Assembly: GCF_947039605.1 (NCBI RefSeq)
Contig: NZ_CAMQZG010000011.1
Coordinates: forward strand, 18,518-82,517
DNA length: 64,000 bases
Reading direction: 5' to 3'
Origin: an uncultured Clostridium sp.
GTDB taxonomy: Bacteria > Bacillota > Clostridia > Clostridiales > Clostridiaceae
In this document: piece by piece, positions 19,815-29,181 of the stretch
Layout: each line of letters begins with the position of its first letter
Numbering within the stretch: the stretch's first letter is position 1
Notes under the pieces: generated by a model
Database searches by the model: none
Told to the model about the DNA's origin: nothing
What the model saw: the letters and a program-made list of their open reading frames with translations, nothing else
Program-made: the position numbers and the translations under genes

Positions 19815-20051
19815 TTATAGCATTTCTCCAAGCATTTCATCTGTATATGCAACATTTTCAGCTGTTACAAGTTCATCTTCTACTTCTCTTATAGCTATGC
19901 TAAGAGGTTTTTTTGACTCAACTGATGCAAATGGCTCTGCCCCGTCAATTATTTGTCTTGCTCTTTTTGAAGCTGTTATTACTAATGAATATCTGTTATC
20001 TACCTTTTGTAAAAGTTCCACCACTGATGGGCTAATCATAGAGTTCTTCAT
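19815..20051 (-). CDS. rpoZ: DNA-directed RNA polymerase omega subunit
   Basis: NRYSLVITASKRARQI motif; between gmk and coaBC. Confidence 0.94.
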   Translation of the reverse strand: MKNSMISPSVVELLQKVDNRYSLVITASKRARQIIDGAEPFASVESKKPLSIAIREVEDELVTAENVAYTDEMLGEML

Positions 20052-20667
20052 GAATTAAATCCTCCTTTGAATCTAAAATTGTTTCTTTTAATCTATCTAC
20101 TCTGCATTTTTCTGCTAATAGAATACCTTCTATTTTTTCAACAGCTTTATCTACAGTATCATTAACTACTGCATAATTATATTTTGATACATAGTTAATT
20201 TCTTTATAAGCTGACTTAAATCTAGTCATTAAACTTTCAGGTGTTTCACTACCTCTATTTATAATTCTTTGCTTTAGTTCTTCCATTGAAGGTGGTAGTA
20301 TAAATATAAATACACCTTCATTTGATTGCTCTTTTACTTTAAGAGCACCTTGAATATCTATTTCTAAAATTACATCTCTACCTGAATCTAATATTTTTTC
20401 AACATTCGACTTAGGTGTTCCATAATAATTCCCATAAACCTGTGCATACTCTAAGAAATCATTTTCTTCAACTCTTTTTACAAAGTTTTCTTTTTCAAGG
20501 AAATGATAGTTTACACCATCAACTTCACCTGTTCTTGGATTTCTTGTAGTTGCTGATACTGAAAGTGATATTTCTTCATGCTTTTCAAGTAAAGCCTTAC
20601 AAATAGTTCCTTTCCCAGCGCCTGATGGACCTGAGATAACTATTAAGACTCCTCTATTGTCTACCAT
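20032..20667 (-). CDS. gmk: Guanylate kinase
   Basis: VISGPSGAGKGTI, SATTRNPR motifs. Confidence 0.97.
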   Translation of the reverse strand: MVDNRGVLIVISGPSGAGKGTICKALLEKHEEISLSVSATTRNPRTGEVDGVNYHFLEKENFVKRVEENDFLEYAQVYGNYYGTPKSNVEKILDSGRDVILEIDIQGALKVKEQSNEGVFIFILPPSMEELKQRIINRGSETPESLMTRFKSAYKEINYVSKYNYAVVNDTVDKAVEKIEGILLAEKCRVDRLKETILDSKEDLIHEELYD

Positions 20668-20936
20668 TATTCATCAACCTCTTCTACAGCATCTTCTTTA
20701 GTTGATAGTCTATGTGCTACTGTTTCTGGTTGAACTGCTGATAATATAACATGATCTGAATCTGTTATGATAACTGCTCTTGTTCTTCTTCCATAAGTAG
20801 CATCTATAAGCATCCCTCTATCTCTAGCTTCTTGTATGATTCTTTTTATAGGTGCTGATTCTGGACTAACTATAGCAACTAGTCTATTAGCTGATACTAT
20901 ATTTCCAAAACCTATGTTAATTAACTTTATACCCAT
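20667..20936 (-). CDS. remA: DUF370/RemA-like regulatory protein
   Basis: [24 protein letters not shown]; conserved position upstream of gmk. Confidence 0.9.
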   Translation of the reverse strand: MGIKLINIGFGNIVSANRLVAIVSPESAPIKRIIQEARDRGMLIDATYGRRTRAVIITDSDHVILSAVQPETVAHRLSTKEDAVEEVDE

Positions 20937-20956
20937 ATTTTTCCTCCTTATAATAT

Positions 20957-21841
20957 TTATTCAATATTTTGAACTTGTTCTCTAATCTTTTCTAAAAGAT
21001 TTTTTATATCTATAACTTTATTAGTTATATTCAAATCTGTTGACTTTGAAGCAATTGTATTAGCTTCTCTGTTCATCTCCTGCATTATAAAGTCAAGCTT
21101 TCTTCCCATTGGTTCTGAAATACTGAGTGTTTCTCTTAAGTGTACTATATGACTCTTAAGTCTCGTAATTTCTTCATCAATAGCTGCTTTATCAGCAAAT
21201 ACTGCTACTTCCATAGCTAATCTATTTTCATCTACGTTAATAGTGTTTAATAGCTCTTTTAGTCTATCTTCTAATTTTAATTTATAATTAGCAACTAATA
21301 TATCTGCCTTACCTTCTATAAATGCAACAAGTTTTTCTATTTCAATTGTTTTTGAGATTATATCTTCTTTAAGTTTTGTACCTTCAAAGATTCTCATAGC
21401 TAAAAGCCCATCTAAACTCTCTTCTAGTAATGGCTCAATCTCACTCCATATTGCATCTAAACTTTCTTCTTTTTCTTCTATTATAATTACATCTGGATGC
21501 TTTGAAATAAGTGATAAACTTAAATCATCTTTAATATTTGGAAATTCATTTCTTAAATTTGTAAGTGCCTCTACATATGTTTTGGCAAAATCTATATTAA
21601 CCTTAGCTACTGAATCTGCTTTAGCATAATTTTTATAATTAATAAACAAATCTACTTTTCCTCTATTAAGAGATTCTTTGATTTTTCTTCTCATTTTTTC
21701 TTCTAAAGAAAACATTGATTTTGGCATTCTTGTATTTATATCTAAATATCTATGATTAACACTTTTAATTTCTATTGAAAAAGCTTTATCTCTACCTTCC
21801 CCAGCAGTAGCCCTTCCAAATCCTGTCATACTCTTTGCCAT
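20957..21841 (-). CDS. YicC family protein (endoribonuclease)
   Basis: [11 protein letters not shown] start and [14 protein letters not shown]-terminus. Confidence 0.94.
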   Translation of the reverse strand: MAKSMTGFGRATAGEGRDKAFSIEIKSVNHRYLDINTRMPKSMFSLEEKMRRKIKESLNRGKVDLFINYKNYAKADSVAKVNIDFAKTYVEALTNLRNEFPNIKDDLSLSLISKHPDVIIIEEKEESLDAIWSEIEPLLEESLDGLLAMRIFEGTKLKEDIISKTIEIEKLVAFIEGKADILVANYKLKLEDRLKELLNTINVDENRLAMEVAVFADKAAIDEEITRLKSHIVHLRETLSISEPMGRKLDFIMQEMNREANTIASKSTDLNITNKVIDIKNLLEKIREQVQNIE

Positions 21842-21947
21842 TATCTAACCTCCTTTTATTAGCCTTGTTCTATTGTACTTTATACATGCTACCTTGGTCA
21901 ATGCTTTGTTCACAAAAAATTAACATTTGAATCCAATTTTTCAAAAA

Positions 21948-21980
21948 AAGATTCCCTATCTTATTTTGATAGAGAATCTT
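21948..21980 (-). terminator. Rho-independent terminator of NCS2 permease gene
   Basis: aagattccctatc/gatagagaatctt stem with one mismatch; U-run on the - strand. Confidence 0.8.
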
Positions 21981-21991
21981 AAACTTTACTT

Positions 21992-23356
21992 TTATCCTAT
22001 TAACATTTTTTCTATTAATGGTAGTGCTAACTTCACAGTAAACACAACTGCAAGTATTATCATTGCTACTGATATCTTTTTCTTTTCTTTACCCACAAAA
22101 TTCCCTATGATATTTAAAACCACATATACTAGTATTCCAATTGTAAGTCCATCACCAATACTATACGTAAGTGGCATTAAAACTATTATAAGGAATGCTG
22201 GAAGTCCTTCTGTAATATCATTAAAATTAATTTTTGTGATATTACCCATCATAAGATATCCTACATATATCAAAACTGGTGCTGTTGCACACCTTGGTAT
22301 TGCTATAAATATTGGTGAAAAGAACATTGCTACTATAAAGAACATCCCTATAAATATTGATGTAAGACCTGTTCTACCACCTTGTTCTACCCCCGCAGCA
22401 CTTTCCACATAAGTTGTTACTGTTGAAGTACCCATCAAAGCACCCGCTGTAGTTGCTATAGCATCTGCCATTAAAGCTTTGCCTGCATGAGGTACATTAC
22501 CATCTTTATCAAGCATATTAGCTCTTGATGAAACTCCTATAAGCGTTCCAAGTGTATCAAAGAAATCTACAAATAAGAATGTAAATACAATTATTACAAA
22601 GTTTAATATCCCTTCCATACTATTTATAAATGAAAAATCAAGTTTTCCGGCTATTGGTGCGATTGATTCAAACTTAAATATCCCCTCTGGAAGATATATT
22701 CCCATACCAGCGGCTACTTCTGTATTAAATAATGCATATCCCCAAGCTATAAGAGTTGAAACTACTATCCCAATTAATAACGCCCCTTTAACTTTTTTCT
22801 TTTCTAATACTGCGATTGTTATAAGACCTATTACTGCAACTAAAACTGTAGGACTAAAAAATGTTCCAAGTTTTACAAGGGTTGCATCATCCTTTATTAC
22901 CATTCCGGACCCTGTAAAACCTATGAATGCAATAAATAATCCAATTCCTGCTGTTACTGCATATTTTAAATTTAACGGTATTGAATTTACTGCTGCTTCT
23001 CTAATTTTAAATAATGATAATAATATAAATATAATTCCTTCTACAAATACTGCTGTAAGAGCTACTTGCCATGAAATTCCTTTACCTAAAACTACTGAAT
23101 ATGCAAAAAATGCATTAAGCCCCATCCCTGCTGCAAGTCCAAACGGAAGATTTGCATAGAATCCCATAATCATACATCCAAAAGCTGCTGATAAACATGT
23201 TGCTGTAACAACCGCCCCTTGTTCCATCCCTGCATCTCCAAGTATTGATGGATTTACAGCTATTATATATGCCATTGCTAAGAAACTTGTAAGACCTGCT
23301 ATAAACTCTCTTTTAACATTTACATTATCCCCGAATCTCTTTAAAAACTTATCCAT
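21992..23356 (-). CDS. NCS2/AzgA-type purine (adenine/guanine/hypoxanthine) permease
   Basis: 454 aa, about 12 TM; FLAMAYIIAVNPSIL and DFFDTLGTLIG motifs. Confidence 0.93.
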   Translation of the reverse strand: MDKFLKRFGDNVNVKREFIAGLTSFLAMAYIIAVNPSILGDAGMEQGAVVTATCLSAAFGCMIMGFYANLPFGLAAGMGLNAFFAYSVVLGKGISWQVALTAVFVEGIIFILLSLFKIREAAVNSIPLNLKYAVTAGIGLFIAFIGFTGSGMVIKDDATLVKLGTFFSPTVLVAVIGLITIAVLEKKKVKGALLIGIVVSTLIAWGYALFNTEVAAGMGIYLPEGIFKFESIAPIAGKLDFSFINSMEGILNFVIIVFTFLFVDFFDTLGTLIGVSSRANMLDKDGNVPHAGKALMADAIATTAGALMGTSTVTTYVESAAGVEQGGRTGLTSIFIGMFFIVAMFFSPIFIAIPRCATAPVLIYVGYLMMGNITKINFNDITEGLPAFLIIVLMPLTYSIGDGLTIGILVYVVLNIIGNFVGKEKKKISVAMIILAVVFTVKLALPLIEKMLIG

Positions 23357-23501
23357 TTTTTATTCCCCCTAAAAATATATCTAATATAAAAAATACCCGT
23401 GTTTCAGAATATCTTTTTAAAATCCCTCTCCACGAATATTATTATATATTATTAATTTATCTTTCGTCTATAAAAATACGAATATTTTTACACTTTGTTA
23501 A

Positions 23502-24494
23502 CTATTTAGTATGTATATATGTTTTTTCAAAGCTTTTTTCTATCTCTTCAAGTGTTTTTTCTGCGCTAAGCATTAGTAATAACTTTATTCTAGCCTTTTG
23601 ACTTGGCATAGACTCACCAAAAATAACACCGCTATTTTTAAGCTGCATTCCTCCACCTTCATATCCATATGAACCAAATACTCTTCCTTCAAAACATCTT
23701 GATGTAAGAATTACTGGTATTTTATTCTCTATAGCTCTTTCTATCCCAGCTACCATAGCAGGTGGTACATTCCCTCTCCCTAAACCTTCTAATACTATAC
23801 CTTTATACCCACTTTCTATTGCAAAATTAAGAAAATCACTTTCCACACTAGCTGCACATTTTATAATTGCAACCTTTTTTCTTATTTTATCAACTTTTAT
23901 ATATTCTTTATCTTCAACATCCCTATAAAATATACCTCTATTATTATCAACTATTCCAATAGGTCCAAAATTAGGTGTTCTAAAAGCATTTAAAGACATC
24001 GAATTAGCTTTTGTTACTTCTTTTGCACTATTAAGTTCACCATTAAAACAAATCAGTACACCTCTTCCTCTAGCCTCTTGTGATGTAGCTGTACAAATCG
24101 AAGCTGCAAGATTTGCTGGGCCATCATATCCAAGTTCTGAACTACTTCTCATAGCCCCTGTAAATACTATTGGCTTTTCAGTCTTTGTTGTAAGGTCTAC
24201 TAAATAAGACGTTTCCTCTAATGTATCAGTTCCATGAGTTACAACAACTCCATCAATATCCTCTCTATCTGCAAGTTTTTGAATTTCTTTTGATAATTCT
24301 AACATTAAATCAACTGTAACATGAGGGCTTGGAAGTGATGAGAAATTATGTTCTTCTATATTTGCATATCTTTCTATCCCCGTAACTTTTGCCATTATTT
24401 GTGCACCTGACAGTGTCGGAACAGCTGCCTGTATATTTTCATCTACTTTCATTGATATTGTTCCACCATTAAAAATAACTGCTATCTTTTTCAT
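23502..24494 (-). CDS. ansA: Type I-like L-asparaginase
   Basis: NGGTISM and THGTDTLEET catalytic motifs. Confidence 0.94.
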   Translation of the reverse strand: MKKIAVIFNGGTISMKVDENIQAAVPTLSGAQIMAKVTGIERYANIEEHNFSSLPSPHVTVDLMLELSKEIQKLADREDIDGVVVTHGTDTLEETSYLVDLTTKTEKPIVFTGAMRSSSELGYDGPANLAASICTATSQEARGRGVLICFNGELNSAKEVTKANSMSLNAFRTPNFGPIGIVDNNRGIFYRDVEDKEYIKVDKIRKKVAIIKCAASVESDFLNFAIESGYKGIVLEGLGRGNVPPAMVAGIERAIENKIPVILTSRCFEGRVFGSYGYEGGGMQLKNSGVIFGESMPSQKARIKLLLMLSAEKTLEEIEKSFEKTYIHTK

Positions 24495-24563
24495 GAATTA
24501 ACCTCCGAATATTTTCTAATTTAATTTAAATAAATTTTGTATTAATTAAATTATACTTCATAT

Positions 24564-24570
24564 TTCGACA
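24564..24570 (-). promoter_or_regulatory. Candidate 0A-box heptamer TGTCGAA upstream of ansA, near a TATAAT
   Basis: - strand ctgtcgaaatatgaagtataat; about 70 nt before the ansA start. Confidence 0.3.
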
Positions 24571-24633
24571 GTTTTCTATACAACACAAATAGAAGTAGCC
24601 TCTATAAACATTAAATAGAAACTACTTTTAGTA

Positions 24634-24846
24634 TTATTTTATCACTTTAACTTTTATTGTTAGTTCATCCTCTTCTAATTTAACAGGAGTTTTTTTCTTT
24701 TTCAAAGTATTACTTATTGCATCTATAAACTTAAAAATTATCAGACTAAATACTGAAAAATAAATTACTCCTCCCTCAAATGCTCCAAAACCAAACGAAC
24801 TTCCAAGGGAATTACACTCTTCATAGATAATATTAATTATATCCAT
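24634..24846 (-). CDS. Small hypothetical protein with one predicted hydrophobic segment (70 aa)
   Basis: RBS gaagaggtgtg before ATG; GGVIYFSVFSLIIFKFI hydrophobic stretch; basic KKKK then acidic tail. Confidence 0.6.
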   Translation of the reverse strand: MDIINIIYEECNSLGSSFGFGAFEGGVIYFSVFSLIIFKFIDAISNTLKKKKTPVKLEEDELTIKVKVIK

Positions 24847-24873
24847 AACACACCTCTTCTAAATTTATATAAA

Positions 24874-24905
24874 AAATAGCGTTGAATTAATATCCAACGC
24901 TATTT
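24874..24905 (-). terminator. Rho-independent terminator of spoIVA
   Basis: aaatagcgttg/caacgctattt stem; U-run on the - strand. Confidence 0.85.
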
Positions 24906-24916
24906 CTTTTAACTAA

Positions 24917-26398
24917 TTAATAAATGAAACAGATTAAGTTTCCATCACCTTCATTTATTATTTTTTGTAATGTTTTTTGCATTTTAACTTGTATTTTTTC
25001 TGGCATCTTATAAAGTTTACTCTGAAGTCCATCTTTAACAAGAGTTTCCAAAGTTTTTCCAAGTATACTTGTCTGCCATAATTTATCTGGATCATTTTCA
25101 AAATTCTCTAATAAAAGCTTAATTGCTTCTTGAGTATCTTTTTCCGAACCAAAAACTGGTGAAATTTCAGTTTCAATATCAGCTTTTATCATATGAAGAC
25201 TTGGTGCACTAGCTTTAAGTTTAATCTCATACTTACCCCCAACATTCTCCATATTAGGCTTTTCAAACTTAATTTCTGAAAGTTGTGGTGCTACAAGTCC
25301 ATAACCTGTTTCTTTCACATCTTTTATAGCTTCTGCAACTTTATCATATTCTATTTTTGAATTATGAAGTTCTTTAACAAGTGCTATTAAATCACTTTCA
25401 TCTTTTAATTCATTTTCACATATTTCACTTATAATTTTATAGAATATTCCTTTTTGTGGGTTCATATTAATTCTAGCTTCACCTGTACCAAGATTCATTT
25501 CACATATTTCAGTAAGCCCAAGATATTCATCACCTGTATATCTTGCAACACAGTCTCCTATATCTCTAACTTTAAATATGTTTTTACACATATCCTTAAC
25601 TATGTTCATGAAATTACTTTTAAGCCAGTGACTTGGGTCTAACTTTTCTATCCACTCTGGCATATCTATGTTTATTTCTTTTACATTAAACTCTTTTAAT
25701 ACCTTTGTAAATATTGTACTTATATCACTTGAACCCATTTTTGCTATATCCATGATTTGAACTGGAACATTATATGTTTCTTCCATCTCACACTGTAATT
25801 TTTTAGTATCTTCATGATTAGGCTTACATGTATTAAGAACTATTATAAATGGCTTGTTTATAAGTTTAAGTTCATTTATAACTCTTTCCTCAGCATCTAA
25901 GTAATCAGCTCTACTAATTCCTGTAATACTTCCATCTGTTGTTACCATAATCCCTATTGTTGAATGATCTGTTATTACTTTTCTTGTTCCAATTTCCGCG
26001 GCATCCTCAAATGGTATTTCATCTTCATACCATGATGTTGTTACCATTTTAGATTCTCCATCTTCTAAATACCCAAGAGCCTCTTTGACTATGTACCCAA
26101 CACAGTCCACCATTCTTACATTAAATTTTATTCCCTCTTCTAAATTTATTTCTACGGCACCCTCACTTGGAATAAATTTAGGTTCTGTTGTGTGGATAGT
26201 TTTTCCTGAACCACTTTGTGGTAACTCATCTTTTAATCTTTCTTTCTTATAAGTATTCTCTACATTTGGTAGAACCATAATGTCCATAAATCTTTTTATA
26301 AATGTTGATTTACCTGTTCTAACAGGCCCTACAACACCTACATATATGTCACCTTGTGTTCTTTCTGCTATATCTTTATATATGTTAAATCCTTCCAA
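24917..26398 (-). CDS. spoIVA: Stage IV sporulation protein A (spore coat ATPase)
   Basis: MEGFNIYKDIAERTQGDIYVGVVGPVRTGKSTFIKRFMD; 493 aa. Confidence 0.99.
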   Translation of the reverse strand: MEGFNIYKDIAERTQGDIYVGVVGPVRTGKSTFIKRFMDIMVLPNVENTYKKERLKDELPQSGSGKTIHTTEPKFIPSEGAVEINLEEGIKFNVRMVDCVGYIVKEALGYLEDGESKMVTTSWYEDEIPFEDAAEIGTRKVITDHSTIGIMVTTDGSITGISRADYLDAEERVINELKLINKPFIIVLNTCKPNHEDTKKLQCEMEETYNVPVQIMDIAKMGSSDISTIFTKVLKEFNVKEINIDMPEWIEKLDPSHWLKSNFMNIVKDMCKNIFKVRDIGDCVARYTGDEYLGLTEICEMNLGTGEARINMNPQKGIFYKIISEICENELKDESDLIALVKELHNSKIEYDKVAEAIKDVKETGYGLVAPQLSEIKFEKPNMENVGGKYEIKLKASAPSLHMIKADIETEISPVFGSEKDTQEAIKLLLENFENDPDKLWQTSILGKTLETLVKDGLQSKLYKMPEKIQVKMQKTLQKIINEGDGNLICFIY

Positions 26399-26519
26399 TG
26401 AAATACCCTCCTATATTTAAATTATTATCACTATATATATATTATAAATATCAGAAAAGTATACTCTTTTTTATACATAAATTAATATTTTTTAATAATC
26501 TTATAAATTAATACTAAAA

Positions 26520-26555
26520 AAAGAGAGTTGTATTTTTTCAAATACAACTCTCTTT
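26520..26555 (-). terminator. Rho-independent terminator of gpsA
   Basis: aaagagagttgtattt/aaatacaactctcttt 16-bp stem. Confidence 0.88.
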
Positions 26556-26563
26556 ACTATAAT

Positions 26564-27553
26564 TTACTCACTTTTTTTATCTCGTTCCATCAGATGGATT
26601 ACAGCTTCACTAGCTTTAACCCCATCAAATAAAATTTTATATAAAAGCTCAGTTATAGGCATAGATACATCTACTGTTTTTTGAAGTTCATGGAAAGCCT
26701 TGCAAGCTTTGACACCTTCAACTACCATTCCAATTTCTTCAACAGCTTCATCTAAAGTTTTCCCTTGCCCTATAAGTATCCCAGCTCTTCTATTTCTTGA
26801 ATGCATACTAGTACATGTAACAATTAAGTCTCCCATACCTGTAAGTCCATAAAAAGTTTCTGCTTTTCCACCAAGTGCTATTCCAACTTTAGTTATTTCA
26901 TACATCCCTCTAGTCATAAGCGCTGCCTTTGAGTTATCACCATAACCCATACCATCGCAAATTCCTGCAGCTAAAGCTATTATGTTTTTAACTGCTCCAC
27001 CTATTTCCACACCAATAATATCTTCATTAGTATAGATTCTAAAGTTTTTATCCATGAACAGGTCTTGCACAAGTTTTGCACTCTCCATATCCTTTGAACT
27101 CGCTACAAGCGTCGTTGGGATTGATTGTGCAACTTCTTCAGCGTGGCTAGGACCTGATAAAACTACTACCGGATTTTTTGGAAGCTCCTCGTTTATTACT
27201 TGTGATAATGTAAGATTTGAACCTTCCTCTATTCCTTTAGCTATATTTATTAATATAACATTATCTGAAATTTTATCTCTAAGACCTCTAGCAACAACTC
27301 TTATTACATGTGACGGTACTGATAGAACAACAAATTTGCTATCCTTTAAAGCTTCATCCATGTTATTAAAAGCCGTTACCATTTTGGGAATTTTTAAATC
27401 TTTTATATACTTATCATTTGTTCTGTTATTATTTATTTCATCAACAACACTTTTATCTCTATCCCAAAGTGATACTTCTATCTCTTTGTTTCCAAGTAAT
27501 ATTGCTAATGAAGTTCCAAAGCTTCCTGCTCCTATAAAGGTAGTTTTATTCAT
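26564..27553 (-). CDS. gpsA: Glycerol-3-phosphate dehydrogenase [NAD(P)+]
   Basis: [36 protein letters not shown]. Confidence 0.97.
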   Translation of the reverse strand: MNKTTFIGAGSFGTSLAILLGNKEIEVSLWDRDKSVVDEINNNRTNDKYIKDLKIPKMVTAFNNMDEALKDSKFVVLSVPSHVIRVVARGLRDKISDNVILINIAKGIEEGSNLTLSQVINEELPKNPVVVLSGPSHAEEVAQSIPTTLVASSKDMESAKLVQDLFMDKNFRIYTNEDIIGVEIGGAVKNIIALAAGICDGMGYGDNSKAALMTRGMYEITKVGIALGGKAETFYGLTGMGDLIVTCTSMHSRNRRAGILIGQGKTLDEAVEEIGMVVEGVKACKAFHELQKTVDVSMPITELLYKILFDGVKASEAVIHLMERDKKSE

Positions 27554-27587
27554 AAATATCTACTCCTTTTTTTGTCTATATTCAATA

Positions 27588-28904
27588 TTAATCTTTCTTT
27601 TGTCTGTACTCTATCTTAATTCCTGTTCCTGTAAAATCAAATGCACTTCTTAATTGATTTTCAAGATATCTTGCATATGAGAAGTGTAATGCATTATAAT
27701 CATTTACAAAGAATACAAAAGTAGGTGCTTTAACTGCAACTTGTGTTGCATAGTAAAGCTTAAGTCTTCTGATACCAACAACTGGAGGTTCTTTCATCAT
27801 AACGGCTCTATTTAGAACTTCGTTAAGAATTCCTGTTCCAACTCTCTTAGTATAGTTACTATAACAAGATTGTGCTAAACCTAATACCTTATGAACTCTT
27901 TGTCCTGTTAATGCTGATATAAATAAGAATGGTGCATAAGCTAAGAATTTAAGATTTGTTTTTAAATCTAATTCGTAGTTTTTCATCGTCTTATCATCTT
28001 TCTCTATAAGATCCCACTTATTAACTATAACAAATATAGCCTTGTGCATTTCATGAGCATATCCTATAATTCTTTCATCTTGCTCAGTTACACCATCTTC
28101 AGCATCAATCATAAGAATACATACATCAGCTCTCTCGATAGCTGCATATGTTCTTACTACTGAATATCTTTCAATCTCTTCTTTAATCTTACTTCTTCTT
28201 CTGATACCTGCTGTATCAATTATATTAAATTTACCTTCTGAAGTTTCAAGGTAACTATCGATTGAATCTCTTGTAGTTCCTGGAATATTACTTACTATAA
28301 CTCTCTCTTCACCTAAAAGTTTATTAACTAATGATGATTTACCAACATTTGGTTTTCCTATAAGAGCTATATTAACTATTTCATCATCTATTTCTGATTC
28401 ATCAACTTGCTCAAAATGTCCAACAACCTCATCAAGAAGATCTCCAAGACCTTTTCCTTGAGCTGATGATATTGTAATAGGGTCACCTATTCCAAGATTA
28501 TAGAATTCATACATACTATCTTCTTGACTTAAGTTATCTATTTTATTTACAGCTAAAACTACTGGTTTTTTACTTTTTCTAAGCATTCCAGCAACTTCTG
28601 AATCTGCTGCAGTCATTCCTTCTCTACCATCAACAACAAATAAAATAACATCTGCCATCTCTATTGCAAGTTGTGCCTGTCTTCTCATTTGTTTAATAAT
28701 GATATCATTACTCTCTGGTTCTATACCTCCAGTGTCTATCATTGTAAATGCTTTACCTATCCATTCTGACTCTGCATATACTCTATCTCTTGTTACTCCT
28801 GGAGTATCTTCTACGATAGAAATTCTCTTACCTGCTAATTTATTAAATAATGTAGATTTTCCTACATTAGGTCTTCCTACAATCGCAACTATTGGTTTTC
28901 CCAT
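27588..28904 (-). CDS. der: Ribosome-associated GTPase Der (EngA)
   Basis: Two G domains ([24 protein letters not shown]) plus KH-like C-terminus. Confidence 0.98.
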   Translation of the reverse strand: MGKPIVAIVGRPNVGKSTLFNKLAGKRISIVEDTPGVTRDRVYAESEWIGKAFTMIDTGGIEPESNDIIIKQMRRQAQLAIEMADVILFVVDGREGMTAADSEVAGMLRKSKKPVVLAVNKIDNLSQEDSMYEFYNLGIGDPITISSAQGKGLGDLLDEVVGHFEQVDESEIDDEIVNIALIGKPNVGKSSLVNKLLGEERVIVSNIPGTTRDSIDSYLETSEGKFNIIDTAGIRRRSKIKEEIERYSVVRTYAAIERADVCILMIDAEDGVTEQDERIIGYAHEMHKAIFVIVNKWDLIEKDDKTMKNYELDLKTNLKFLAYAPFLFISALTGQRVHKVLGLAQSCYSNYTKRVGTGILNEVLNRAVMMKEPPVVGIRRLKLYYATQVAVKAPTFVFFVNDYNALHFSYARYLENQLRSAFDFTGTGIKIEYRQKKD

Positions 28905-28996
28905 TTATTACGCCTCCTTGTGGTATTATTTCTTTTACCTTTAATCTCTTGTTCTAACTTTATTATGTAAATCAATATATGTTTTCTACTAAAAAC

Positions 28997-29035
28997 ATAT
29001 AACATAATCATATTTTTACTATCATTATGTTATAT
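28997..29035. other. 12-bp perfect inverted repeat in the der upstream region
   Basis: atataacataat (28997-29008) / attatgttatat (29024-29035). Confidence 0.7.
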
Positions 29036-29181
29036 TACATTAATTATAAATTCTAGTCAACTAAATGACATATTATTAAGGTATTTAAAGTTAATTTATT
29101 AAATATTTACTATTAATTATTTTTTAAAAATAAAAAAAGAAGGCTTAAAGTCAAAATTGATTCTATTCCTTCTAATTTCAT

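Noticed and set aside
19814-19855. Extended coaBC start (MLHIQMKCLEKCYK) in the ORF track
   Set aside because: The extension overlaps rpoZ; conserved homology begins at MSKKCVVVGVTGG.
21927-22412. 161-aa + strand ORF across the NCS2 permease 3' end and its terminator
   Set aside because: Runs through the permease terminator and antisense to its TM helices; the hydrophobic pattern is a complement artefact.
23357-23501. Guanine/adenine riboswitch upstream of the NCS2 permease
   Set aside because: I could not find the conserved purine aptamer core elements; left as an open question under findings.
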